Positions 1 to 11,640 of a stretch of 64,000 nt of DNA are shown here, piece after piece. The position numbers were made by a program, and so were the translations under genes. The stretch comes from Nematopogon swammerdamellus (Eukaryota; Arthropoda; Insecta; Lepidoptera; Adelidae), in NCBI GenBank assembly GCA_946902875.1, contig OX336343.1, forward strand, positions 14,257,361-14,321,360, in the 5' to 3' direction. Positions within the stretch are counted from its first letter, which is position 1. Each line of letters opens with the position of its first letter. Under the pieces are notes generated by a model. That model was not told the origin of the DNA. It did not search any database and was given only the letters and a program-made list of their open reading frames with translations.

Positions 1-2635
1 ATAGTGTAAAGAAAATAAGTCGGACGGAGAAAGCTGTGGCAGAGTACACAAACTTTGTGTAATGTGCACTCCACCGCAACCGACCCCTCTACCATCCCCA
101 CAAACCGTTCAGCGCGATGGTAACCAACATATCAGCGGATACTAATGAACACGCACGCACGACATGGTCCTTCTTCGAACCGGGCGCCCCGAGTCGGTTA
201 ATACACAACCACAGCAACGTTACCATTTATATAGACTTATCCATTTTTAAATGATTTTCAAGATAAAATGTGGAATTAAATATCCGGGTTTTTCATACAA
301 ATTTTTCATTTTACGGATTTCCACACAAGAAGATCAGTTTGGAATATGGATTTTCTATAAAGCTTTTCCATAACACTCACATTTATCTGATTTTCCAATC
401 GCATATTGATTCTCGGAAAGCCTTGAACCGAAACGCCATCACGGTTTTGTATCTTGTGTGAATCTAATGAATGACCGGCTAATGTACGATCTCACTCCAT
501 TCTTTTAATATCTAAATCGTATTTAAAATAATATAATAATCTACTTATAATATCTAAGCTATTTGCTCTAATAATTTGGCGGAACAGGTTACACACGAAT
601 GCCTACCCCGTTAGTGTCGGCCACACTGAACCGAACCAAACTCGAATCATCCATACAACCGTATCAATCTTCTACTCAAAATGGTGGCACCAACGTGTTC
701 TTCCTGGCAACTTTCACACCCACACCTTTATTCACGTAATTTTCCCAAGCAAACAGCTCACATACGAATTACCCACAAACAGGTAACACCTGCTGTCCAC
801 TTCCAGTGGTAATGGACTGAGCACGTCAGGTCAAAATTCCGACTGGACAACAGTGTCTCGCTCCGACATCCGCAGACAGAATACTTAATATAGGAAAACC
901 TCCCTTTTCAGTCAATATGTTGACATAAAGTAATTAGCGGAATTCAATAATCCACATCTTCAGAACTGAATTTCTACATAGAAAATGTTAATACATACGT
1001 TTTCTATTAGACCGCCATCACATCCATTCAATTACCCCAATAATGTTAGTGAGACAAGATACGACTATCTTATCTTCTAACTCCCAATCACGTTGTAAGA
1101 ATACATAAATACTAATATATCCATGTACTCGCTTTTATAAAATGAACAAACTCCTACAACTAGACAAATATTTATGCTTCGTTCCCATACACAAAATATA
1201 TGACTTCAATTAACACGGAATTCATATACCTACATTAGCTCAAACATACTTCCTCAAATACATACCATCCAACATTTCCAATTCATAACTAAGTTGATAA
1301 AATGGATCTACACTGTTTGATAGTGAAATACGCCTTCAACAACACACCGCAACAAACCATCAACTAGTAATTCTATTGCGTGTCGCCTCGGACTAGGCGC
1401 TTAATAGCCTTCTTGCTTGATTTTCAACAAACACTTTTAACTTCATCTTTCTGAATCGTTGTAAAACTGTAGTCCCTTCCATTATCTATCTTAATTGGCA
1501 CAATTATAATGTTCTAATTAGCTGAAACGTTATATCTAATATCAAACTTCTGTTCTACAGCCAATTACATACATTACTGCTTGACAAACACATACAATCA
1601 CAAACTGATATATATATTTTATTCCAACCCACATCCCAAGCAGTGAAATAAACAGCGTTATACTGCTGACCACATTAACGTATATTCAACTCCACAGATA
1701 ACCAACACTCCGACATGGCATCCATAAAACCTATCTCCCACACATACCAACAAGCTGCATCCAGGCAAGTCAACATTCACAATGCAACAAGATACAGGGT
1801 CCTTTTCCCGCACTACCTAACAGTATAACCGTGCCAAGGTGAGAAGTGGCCAGTCCGTCACTCGCCATCCGCAGAGTCTCTCCTCACTCACAGTCACCTC
1901 TATCTACTAGCGTAAAACTACTCTCTCTTCTCAACATATTACTTGATAAAAGTCTTTAATTCAACGGTAAAAGGTCTCTCGAAGAGCCCCAACAATTTCG
2001 CCTCGCCTGGCGGCAATTTCAAATTGTAACCGCCCAGCCTCTCATCTGTTCTTATGAAACTACAAGTTTCTGACGCCGTAGACGGCATGTTCATATTATT
2101 AATGTTCAAGTGGCACTATAGAACCGGACGTAAAACGAACTCATAGCATCCCAATGCTTTACATTGATACAGCACAACAATAAAACCCTTAATTGCACTC
2201 CAGGAGCACTGACAGAAACAAAATCTACATACGCTTATTACAGAACTCCACATTCCTTCCGAATTAACTGTCAATTCTAGTAGAACGGACAGACACAACC
2301 ATTCTACAGAACTCTACATTTACCCTGAAACAAATGTCAACTTTAGTAGAACAGGCAGACATACAAACAGACAGCGTAGGCCCCGCAAAACGATTTCATC
2401 ATTCGTTTTTTTTTGTGCACAAACCTGCATCTTACAACTTGTAATATTCTATGCTATGCCGCTTAATACTATAGTAACCGAGGCACAACGCCAATCACTC
2501 AACCCATACACATCTCAAGACTCAGTGCATGACAAAATAAATTGTATTTTCTGCGCATTGTTTTCCCGACGAAATACTTGACACAACAGAAGAACCGTAC
2601 TACTGTTAACATCGCTAATGGCCTTCCTATTCTTC
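1..2635. other. AT-rich intergenic DNA, no gene seen
   Basis: This stretch is AT-rich with stops in all frames. The open stretches are under 65 codons and show no protein-like pattern. I see no promoter or splice pair that I would defend. The only structure noted is the short tandem duplication at 2239-2363. Confidence 0.6.
2239..2363. repeat. Diverged tandem duplication, ~60 bp unit
   Basis: Two adjacent copies of about 59 bp begin TACAGAACTC(C/T)ACATT and end TAGTAGAAC(G/A)G(A/G)CAGACA. They lie at about 2239-2297 and 2305-2363. The middles differ clearly, so the duplication is old. Confidence 0.6.
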
Positions 2636-2639
2636 AATT

Positions 2640-2760
2640 ACTTCGCTAACCACGCCGCACCTCCAACGGCGTGATGGTGTTGCGAACTCTGTCTCCGCGC
2701 CCGCAGGACGCGCGCGCGAGCTACGCCCTGCTCGGTCATCAACTCAACAGAGTCTCCGCA
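2640..2760. repeat. GC-rich dispersed repeat module
   Basis: The segment reading AACGGCGTGATG, then ACTCTG, then CCGCGCCCGCAGGACGCGCGC recurs in diverged form at about 9298-9350. The surrounding DNA is AT-rich, so this is a dispersed repeat and not a CpG-island promoter. The same neighbourhood at 9.2-9.4 kb belongs to the GGACACG repeat family. Confidence 0.5.
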
Positions 2761-5260
2761 TAGTATACTTGAATCATGTTAAGATAGCAACAATCCGTCC
2801 AATGAGCGTATGTCCCTGCGTCACAAAATGATCAAAACGGTCTAGTCAACGTGCGTTGACAATCCATCCAGTCAAACCGTACACAAACATTCATACTAGA
2901 TAAATATGTAATCTTTATCTTCAACAAAACGAAAGACACGTTGTCACAGCTACTCACCACTGAGGTGTAGCACGTCGCAAGTACAGTTGCGACACTTTTT
3001 CCAGTAACTACGCACGACAGTACAAAACGCATCCGTCTGTACAACATTCGAGTAAGTCATGACAAAACGAGAGGTGGCTAGTCCGTCGTCTTATCGCACA
3101 GCAACACATAAAGTCACGAAGTAATAAATCAATATGTATTGATTTATTCTCAATCAAGTAAAACCATTTCATATACAAACATCCACTGTGGTATGATACT
3201 CGCACAGTTTATTATGCACACATTTAAAAATACACAAATTACCCAAAAAATTAACAGTAAAATCTAACATACATTTACCTACTCATCATTCACTATTCAT
3301 TTCGTTTACCTAAACATGAAAAAAAAATTTTTTTTTCTTTCTCGGCACTGCTATTTCATTGCCTCTGACAATTATATATATACCAATATTCATTCCACTC
3401 TTTTACCAATGTACACAAACCAGACAAGCATCAATGCATTAGCAATCTGAGCTAAACCACGCGCTTCTCCATTTTTTTGTCTAAACCGAACACCTGCACC
3501 GATCACGTGGCTAAATTCTCTAACTTTTGTTAGTCTCGTATATAAATCGTATCTCCCTCTCTCTCTCATTCATACCCCACTAGAAGAGCAAGTCTAAAAT
3601 AGCGCTCTAGTCTACTGTCTCGTTCTAACTCTTACTTGCATTGCATACACTTTATACTAGTGGGAAAGAGATAAGAATCATTCGTACACTTACGCCAAAC
3701 GAAACTAATGATCAAACACAAACAGTACAACACGTGCACCCATAAATCAATCTTTCTTGACCATGGTTCTCTCCTCATGGGCCTAATCAACACGAAATTT
3801 ACAAACTTGTGTAGGGTTGCCAAAAATATTCCACCTTCTTACTTCAAATTTCGTGATTGTAATTTCCACATAATAACAAAGTAATAGAAATCATACATAC
3901 ATACACACAACACACGCTTCCCCCTCCGACAGATCAGGCAAGCAGAGCAATCAACGCTGCCCCACAAGGACCTTGGTATCTGTTCGTTTTATTCCAAAAC
4001 AATTCAATACATAAGGTGACACACACATAAACAACATCTGTATAATACGACTCCGTGCACCACATCTTATTATTTTTTCCTTTTTCCCCTTTTTTTTTTT
4101 CAATATAATTAAATAAGTCAGATTACACTTCCCAAACCCTTTAGCACGAATTTCTCTAAACACACAATGCACCCAAACATGCTTCATCTTTAAAACCAGT
4201 CCACACTAGTCTTTCAAAAATTTGGCAGCCCTGCGCCCGCAAGTATTCTGTGGCCTTGGCCAAGCGCTCATCAATCAATAATTCTCCAGTTCCACTTTTC
4301 CATAGAACAAATAATCATTATGCAAGTGACATTAAAATTTCTTTTTATAATAAATGGCTAATAACATACTTATGACGATGTAATTGCGTAGGTCATGTAA
4401 TTCATTTCACAATTACTTACAACATTTTCCCTCTGAAAAGAAACACTTATTTTGTATCTCGCCGGATAATGGAATAACTCACATTGTTGCTATGGACCAA
4501 ACCATAGTTAGATGTCATCTGCTGGAAACTGCTCCGATGTTTACTGGCAGTAGACTGGGTACGCCTAGACTTACAATACGAATCGTAACCATACAATTCG
4601 CTCTTACACTTACGCAAATTACGTTTTGGCACAAAATAATAAGATTTCTCGTGTCAGACCATTACAAAACGTTTATATATATATATCTACACATTTTAAA
4701 CTTTCCTAAACCATGGTCACGGGCACACCCGCGATAACTTTCGTACCTGGACCTTAAAATTCCTTGGATTTATGATAACACTACTATAACTAAAAAAAAG
4801 AACTTATTTTTACATAGTTTTTTTTTTTTTTTTATAAAAATTTTTTTTTTTTTTCTTAAAACCCCCCCTTTCTTTCTTCATCACTGCGTCACGGCACCAC
4901 TGTAATCACCTCTACCTAAACCTATTGTTTTACCTTAGATATTAAAAGGCAGGATTATCAAAAATCAACTCTATAGCTCTAGAACAACTAGAATATAAAG
5001 AATTGAAATATGGCCAGCGTATAGCTTTCAAGTGATCTCTAGGTTTGTCAGAGACAGTGTCGCTAATTCGTACACATAATTCTTGTAAAATGGACCCAAT
5101 TATTACTTCCTTTTCAGAAAGCCGTTGTGTACCGTAATAACTCAGAGTACTAACTCTCATTTCCTAAATCTATTCTAGTAAATTCTAATATCAACATTAA
5201 AACACTTACTAAACTAATTGCTCATTCATCTATAGTCATTAAACCCTTCTGGTTTCCCTC
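2761..5260. other. AT-rich intergenic DNA, no gene seen
   Basis: No coding pattern is visible. Small open frames (for example 117 codons at 4384-4737, plus) lack any recognisable motif and are of a size expected by chance. Long A/T homopolymer tracts occur at about 4790-4855 and may mark old retroelement tails. A CT-rich stretch lies near 3550-3570. Confidence 0.55.
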
Positions 5261-6360
5261 TGTGTTCTATGTGCACGCTTCGACAGCGCGCTCACGCGCC
5301 TCGCTTGCGAGCTTGTGAGACCCGCCAAAATTCGAAATGAAAAGTGTTCTGATGTTTGTGTTATTGTTATTATTAAATTATGATCAATGTATTACTTGAT
5401 AGCTTAATTTTGTTGTGCTATTCAATAGATGAATTCTATTGTTTTATATTTTCTTCTATATTTTAGGACTTCAACAATACAATCTTTTATTGAACCCCCC
5501 CTGAAGGGGTTTGTGGAACTGGCTCCACTAAATTCGTATGGACCCTCTGTCCATACGATATTTATCCATCGCCAGTCCCCGTGACTCCCAACGCAGATAA
5601 ATTTGTACTTAAGTTACAAATTTATTATTTGTCCCTAGGAGCCCCCGTTTTCTAATCTGTACAAAATATACATCTTCAGACAGATTTACCAATTTAATCT
5701 CGTAGTGTTATGTTGGAGTTCAAAAGATATTCTTTTGTCCTCCCTAAAGGCATAAGTGTATGCTTTTAATTGTGAGTGTATAGTGTATATGTTATGGTTT
5801 ACATTTCTGTGGCTATCTATTGATATACCTACAGAAATTGTTTTATTCAAAATGATGCGGTCAGGGGTCCTCCTTTCACCGAAATCAATTAGGAATATTT
5901 TCTTAAGGGTTTATTAAAATTGTGTGCTGGTCATAATCTATATAACCTATACAGGTATATTTAAACCTGATTTACGCAATCTCCCCACGTCCTAGAACGT
6001 AACTAGCCATAATGTTGCATGTGCATATATATTACAAAATTTACCTTAGAATTTCACTATCCTAACCGGTCTGACACGATTCACTAAAATCACCTTAAAT
6101 AAAACACCATTACAAATAGAATAGCGTAAAATAATAAATTCAAACGAAACCACAACACCCGCCACTGAATCTAATCGCGAAGTTAACACTTAATAAAAAT
6201 ATACTTTTATATCAAAATACGGTAAAACCACTGATTTTACATATTTAAATTCGACATATTTTTTTAATAATTACGCGTGGTTCAAACACTCTTATATACG
6301 TAGGATTTACGAATTTAAAGATCGGGTTTTGTTTCTTTTAATCTTCTCTATATTTTAAAA
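5261..6360. other. Intergenic DNA with a short perfect hairpin
   Basis: No gene is seen. At 5535-5557 CGTATGGAC and GTCCATACG form a perfect 9 bp stem around a 5-base loop. Just upstream AACCCCCC-CTGAA-GGGGTT can also fold. The surroundings are AT-rich and read like decayed repeat sequence. Confidence 0.5.
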
Positions 6361-7325
6361 TACCTTCCCAATGTACTAGTCCTCATGGCAGGCCAGTTCG
6401 GACATAGTGTCATTGTAAAAGTTCTTTGGAAATCCTTCCATCACCAGTCAAGATTCCAGAATCCAGCTCAACCTTCATCCAGAACTCAAAAGGCTCAAAA
6501 AGAACATCCAAAATATAATTCGCAACCTAGTTGAAAATTCCTATATCACCCCCAAAATTACAAAATCCAGCTCAACCTTCATTTGCAACTCCGAAAGCTT
6601 TACAGAAATTCCCACACTAAAATTCACGAATCAAACAAACTCTATTCACTGACTTCCTTTATGTGCGTGAAATTTATGATCAGGTCACAATCCATTATAT
6701 TTTAATATAAAATAAAACCTTCCCAATGTACCAGTCCTCATGGTAGGCCAGTTCGGACATAGTGTCATTGTAAAAGTTCTTTGGAAGTCCTTCCATCACC
6801 AGTCAAGATTCCAGAATCCAGCTCAACCTTCATCCAGAACTCAAAAGGCTCAAAAAGAGCATCCAAAATATATCTCGCAAACTAGTTGAAAACTCCTATA
6901 TCACCCCCAAAATTACAAAATCCAGCTCAACCTTCATTTGCAACTCCGAAAGCTTTACAGAAATTCCCACACTAAAATTTACGAAACAAACAAACTCTAT
7001 TCACCGGTTTCTTTACAAAATCATTTATGTACTAAGAAAACCTTCCCAATGTACCAGTCCTCATGGTAGGCCAGTTCGGACATAGTGTCATTGTAAAAGT
7101 TCTTTGGAAGTCCTTCCATCACCAGTCAAGATTCCAGAATCCAGCTCAACCTTCATCCAGAACTCAAAAGGCTCAAAAAGAACATCCAAAATATTTTCCG
7201 TAAAACTAGTTGAAAACTCCTATATCACCCCCAAAATTACAAAATCCAGCTCAACCTTCATTTGCAACTCCGAAAGCTTTACAGAAGTTCCCACACTAAT
7301 ATTCACGAAATTAAACTAATTCCAT
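6361..7325. repeat. Three tandem copies of a ~320-355 bp unit
   Basis: Copies begin with CCTTCCCAATGTAC near 6363, 6719 and 7041. Each holds a CATGG(C/T)AGGCCAGTTCGGAC block, then AATCCAGCTCAACCTTCAT twice about 130 bp apart, then a block ending near CCCACACTAA. The second and third copies share substitutions against the first, for example TACCAGTCC against TACTAGTCC. Open frames through the array are by-products of the repeat. Confidence 0.85.
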
Positions 7326-7339
7326 TCACCGGTTTCTTT

Positions 7340-7500
7340 ACCAAATCCATTTACTAAGAAAACCCAATCAAAATACACGCGAGCGAAGCCGAGTGAAATT
7401 ATTCACTAAGAAAACCCAATCGAAAATACACGCGAGCGAAGCCGAGCGATACTTCTTTTACCGAACTTATTCGAAAACTCACGCGAGCGGAGCAGTACTA
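7340..7500. repeat. Three short copies of a GCGAGCGAAGCCGAG module
   Basis: ACACGCGAGCGAAGCCGAG or close variants occur three times within about 120 bp, after AAGAAAACCCAATC. The module resembles the CGCGAGCGAAGCCGCGGGC ends seen at 52.66 kb and 63.05 kb, which are commonly tails of lepidopteran non-LTR elements. Confidence 0.6.
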
Positions 7501-7619
7501 ACTTTCGTACCTGGACTCTCGCTAAATACGCACGACCGTCTCCTTCGACTCCCAAAACAGACTGAACTCCCCACGCTCCCCTCCCTCTCCTTTTATAATC
7601 TTTCCTCGTGTCACAATCC

Positions 7620-9240
7620 TGACACGCAGGAACAAATCGAACGGTGGCCTCCTAGTATGGCCATGACACGTTCGTGTCACGGAGCGCGATTTTGTATGGA
7701 GATTGAATTTTGATTTTTAGTATGGGCTGGACACGTTTGTGTCACGCAGGAACAAATCGATCGGCTGCCTCGTAGTATGGCCGTGTCACGTTTCTGTCCG
7801 GAATCGTAATTTTGTATGGAGGATAATTTTATGTTTTTAGTATGAACTGGACACGTTTGTGACACGATATAAATTCGATTTTGGAGGGAAAACAAACCCT
7901 CTTCGTACCTTCCACATGGTACCTAAAGCTGTTTCGCTCGTCAGCGATGCGCTTTACCTCTACTTCGGTGGTTTTAACACCACTTCCCCGCACCCATTGT
8001 GCATCTCCGCATGCAGAGAACTGTTGCTTTTGTTATATAAATTAATTGATGTTATTACATGTGCTCTATTAATAAGTCGACTTTTAGCGCCATAACGGAG
8101 TGTTTTATTTATATATTTTTGTTTAATTTTGTATATATATTAATTTCTGTACATACGTGATACCATATTCCGTGTTTGCTAATGCTAGTCATGTACGGAA
8201 CCTGGACACGCAGAAACCAATCGAAATCTCCTTACCATAGTCGTGTTTTATTCATGTCAGGACACGAATCCATTCCTTCATACTAACATCGCTTAACGAA
8301 AACCCCTCCCGCACCGCTTGACAAATTACCTCAGGTCGCTCCGCCTCGCCCCGCGGCCCACGCGCGCCCGCAGCTCGGTAATACCTCACCCCTTGTCTTG
8401 TTTACCTCATACCTCTCTCCGCCCCGCGCGCACGCTCCAACGGATATTTATTTGAATGTTGGCGTCATACTCAATGAAACGTTGTTTTGTTTTATTTTAT
8501 GTTTTTGTTTAATAACTGGTACTTTGTTTATATACTCTTCCCTTTATAAAATGTTTAGTGTATTAGTTTGAATCATTAATAAATAATTATTAAAATAATT
8601 TTAGACCCTGTGCGATATCTTCACAGAGATCACGAAACTTCAAATTCCCATAAACTCCGTCATGTCCAGATTCCAGACACGCAGGAACAAATAGACCAGC
8701 GACCTCATAGTATGGCCGTGTCACATTCGTGTCCTGACACGAATTTAGTATGGAGATTAAATTGAATCATTAGTATGGACTCGACACGAATCGGACACGC
8801 AGGAACAAATCGAACGGCGCCCTCTTAGTATGGCCGTGACACGTTCTTGACACGCAGGAACAAAACGCTCGGTTGCCTCGTAGTATGGCCGTGACACGTT
8901 CGTGTCACAGAGCGAAATTTCGTATGGAGATAGAATTTAATTTTTAGTATGGGCTGGACACGGTTGTGACACGCTCGAACAAATCGAACGGTGGCCTCGT
9001 AGTATGGCCGTGTCACATTCGTGTCCTGATACTATTTTAGTATGGAGATAAAATTAGATTAATTAGTATGTGCTGGACACGGTTGTGTCATGCAGGAACA
9101 AATCGAACGGCGGCCTCGTAGTATGGCCGTGTCACATTCGTGTCCTGACACAAATTTAGTATGGAGATAAAAATAGATTATTAGTATGAGCTTGTCACGA
9201 TCATGTCCTGACAATAATTCATTCTTTCATACTAACAACT
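7620..9240. repeat. GGACACG / GTATGGCCGTG minisatellite-like family
   Basis: Units of roughly 110-120 bp contain GACACGCAGGAACAAATCGA, then a GGCGGCCTCGTAGTATGGCC-type block, then GTCACATTCGTGTCCTGACAC, then TTAGTATGGAGATAA. They occur at about 7625, 7740, 8675, 8795, 8850, 8970 and 9090. Each unit contains short self-complementary GTGTCAC/GTGACAC pieces. The stretch 7900-8670 interrupts the array with AT-rich and GC-rich unrelated sequence. No reading frame crosses the array consistently. Confidence 0.8.
8240..8460. repeat. GC-rich flank repeated at 9.2 kb
   Basis: GACACGAATCCATTCCTTCATACTAACATCGC followed by Pro/Ala-codon-like GC-rich DNA matches the layout at about 9205-9420 (TTCATTCTTTCATACTAACAACTCGC, then GC-rich DNA with TACCTCA). 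Both follow a run of GGACACG units, so this is probably the conserved end of one mobile element. Confidence 0.5.
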
Positions 9241-9419
9241 CGCAGCGAAATAATCACTACTCGCGCTCCTTGACTCGCTACCTCAAGCCGCGCTCAAACG
9301 GCGTGATGATACCGCGATCTCTGACCCCGCGCCCGCAAGACGCGCGCCTTCTTACCTCACCTCTCCGCCGTTTCGTACGCGCCCATGTCTTGTTCCCCTC
9401 TCACCGCGTGTCAGGATTA

Positions 9420-9935
9420 CCTCATGCTACCTTCCCCGCCTCGGCGCTCTATAGTCTTTTATATGCGAACCAACTGATGTTATTATATTTCTTGTTTGTC
9501 TAATTGCGCGTCGTATTGTAATGGCCGTTCGCGCCATTTTATTTCTTAGTGGAGTGTGCAGTTACGCTTGAATTTATTAGGTGATTAGTTAAATTGTAAT
9601 ATAAATTATTTTGTTAATATTTTAATGAAACGTTCTGATGTTCTATATTTTAGCTTTGAATTACTATTGACTATATATTTATATTTTTACCTTGTGTGAT
9701 TCCATCACATTCGGTACCATGGGTCTATCAGCTGTCAACGTGAGTGAGCTCGATTATTCGCCAATCGCTCACAAGTCACTTGCATCTATGACGATAGAGC
9801 TATTGGCTTTATCCCGTTTCTATATCGACAGACCTATGTAACTATATAATCCCCGTAGGTTGGTCTTGTTGGCTCTAAAAACAGTTACCAACCTATAACA
9901 GCTTGTTGCTTTTCTACTCGATAATTTGTCTTGTC
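9420..9935. other. AT-rich intergenic DNA, no gene seen
   Basis: No coding pattern, splice pair or repeat boundary that I can support is visible here. Confidence 0.5.
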
Positions 9936-10050
9936 CTAAATATGTTGCTAAACGTGGTGGTCGGTATCGCGCTGTAATTCACCAGAGTAATAACTCTGCA
10001 ATAGCATCGCAACACCGATTACCCTGCTGACTTATCGGGATACAGTGTGA
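9935..10050 (+). repeat. SINE-body fragment (CTAAACGTGGTGG family)
   Basis: TTGCTAAACGTGGTGGTCGG followed by GCTGTAATTCACCAGAG, CAACACCGATTACCCTGCT and TATCGGGATACAGTGTG. The same ordered blocks recur at 38.87-38.96 kb, at 50.48-50.57 kb and, reversed, at 13.24-13.33 kb. It is a dispersed non-coding repeat. Confidence 0.75.
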
Positions 10051-10139
10051 ACTCTTATACTATATCAATAAATAGATGAACGCGACAAGCCATAATATAT
10101 ACGTGTACCTTTCATATTTTAAAATTTATTGCGGAATAA

Positions 10140-10284
10140 GGCCCACTTGCACCAACACAAATTTAATATATAAACCAGTTTAACTCGCTAAACCAGTTTA
10201 AGCTAGCACCCGTTGACTGTGGGAACCGCGTTTAAATCCATAACTCGCTACTTAACTTTAAACTCGTGTTGGTGCAAGTGAGCC
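10140..10284. mobile_element. 145 bp MITE, PIF/Harbinger-like, TAA target duplication
   Basis: The left end GGCCCACTTGCACCAACAC and the right end GTGTTGGTGCAAGTGAGCC are inverted copies with one mismatch. Both sides carry TAA directly next to the element (10137-10139 and 10285-10287), matching the 3 bp TWA-type duplication of PIF/Harbinger transposons. The interior has AACCAGTTTAA twice and no ORF, so it is non-autonomous. Confidence 0.8.
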
Positions 10285-10287
10285 TAA

Positions 10288-10725
10288 CAAATGGAAACTG
10301 AAGGGAAGGTGTACGTGCAGCAACACGCGCTAACTACTCGTAAGCCATGTGGCTGGCGGCGGCGGCGCCGCTATTCGGAGGAACTCGTCTCTCAGGCCGC
10401 AGCCACGCGTATTGATTACCTGCCATCCCACCGACTGATGGCCATTCATTACTCCCGCAGCTTCGCCGCGCCGCCGCCGCGCCGCTCCTGCGAGACTCCA
10501 CTCTCTGCCGTCATTACGCAGGAATCGGCCGAGATATTGTTTTGTTTCCTGTTACTCATTAGGACGACGACGCAGAAGAAGAATGACACGTTAGAGAGCC
10601 GCCCGGCCATTGTGTAAAAGCTATTATCACAAAAATTGCGATAATCGCTCCGGCCGTCTCGCTAGAAGCGGCGAGGGATTAGGGAGACAAACAGATCGTT
10701 CAATTTCATGCGGAATCATTTGCGT
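10288..10725. other. GC-rich block with an unassigned open frame
   Basis: 10291-10617 (plus) is open for 108 codons and begins METEGKVYVQQ. It is rich in CGG/GCC runs, matches nothing I recognise and has no clear splice border. The two GC runs (GGCGGCGGCGGCGCCGC and GCCGCGCCGCCGCCGCGCC) are partly complementary. I regard it as probably non-coding, perhaps promoter-like CpG DNA. Confidence 0.3.
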
Positions 10726-10734
10726 GGCTCAAAT

Positions 10735-10915
10735 TGTAGCTGACTGAGATGGTACCACCTTACCGGACGTAAGATGTTCGCATAGAAGTCTCTGTTATAA
10801 AAGTCTCCTCTAGTCCAGTATAGCCAGCAATCCAGTGGGAAGTCTCCGGTATGGCATCTTCTCAGGGGTCTGAGTCTTCTGACTCAGCCATCCATACCAG
10901 ATTACATAAAAAAAT
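10735..10915 (-). repeat. SINE of the TCCCTGGATTGCTGGCT family
   Basis: Read on the minus strand this has TAATCTGGTATGGATGGCTGAG, CCATACCGGAGACTTCCC and TGGATTGCTGGCTATACTGGAC, ending CTACAATTTGAGCC. The same order is seen at 17425-17690 and at 63077-63210. It has no coding content and an A-rich edge at one end. Confidence 0.7.
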
Positions 10916-11074
10916 TGATCATTGGGAAAGTGGACAGGTCCCTCTTCTACCTCGCAGTGAGCGGAAACAACTTATTTTATTGCATTTCAAATGTTCTTCG
11001 CGGTTACTAAACAGCTAGAACTAGAACAGCAGGTTAACGTTAAAAAAGAACGTTGAAACGATCGTCATACGTAA

Positions 11075-11270
11075 TAGTAGAGACATACATGCGGCCTAGC
11101 TGGGCCTACTGAGGACCAGCACGCTCTAAGGGTATAATCATATTTGAAGACCGTTTGGCCCGGGAAAGCAGTTCGGAAGGTGCCAGGTGGTGCGGGGTTT
11201 CTCACGAAATTCCCCGACCAAGAACTAGTTTTTAGGTAGAGAGCCACCCCTACAAATGACAACAACGCCG
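11075..11270 (+). repeat. Diverged SINE with (AAC)n-like tail
   Basis: GCGGGGTTTCTCACGAAATTCCCCGACCAAG, then CTAGTTTTTAGG, then GAGCCACCCCTACAAATGACAACAAC. This parallels 59130-59196 (GCAGGGTTTTGCACGAAGGTCCCCAACCAAG, ending CAACAACAACAAC), where a target-site duplication defines the SINE end. Confidence 0.6.
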
Positions 11271-11640
11271 CCGCCGCCGGTCTTGCGGCAAACCAAGAAA
11301 AAGTGACGCACGCATGTCGCTGAAAGCTCCCCGCTGAGCTGCCAGGACGCACCTGCCACCGCCGAAACCGCAACTTCCGCAGTCGCACTCACAGTCTCGC
11401 ACCGCACCGCTCTACCACATTTGCTGCCGGAGTAACAGACGTTCGACCGGCCATTGTTTCTTACACCTAAAGAACGCCAATTCCGCTGCCACCTGAGCTG
11501 GGCAATCCCGACCAAATCCACATTGACACTCGTACACGCCGCTTGGCTGGCCGAGCGGAGAAGATTAATTCCCCGCATAATTTTCGTACATACATACTAC
11601 TCGGTAATGTGGCAAGCGCAAGCTGCGTACAAATTGTGAT
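11271..11640. other. GC-rich segment, possible CpG island
   Basis: Many CpGs occur between about 11270 and 11540, and both strands stay open for about 100 codons because GC-rich DNA has few stops. No frame looks like a protein, and no exon border is convincing. It may be an old promoter. Confidence 0.3.
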
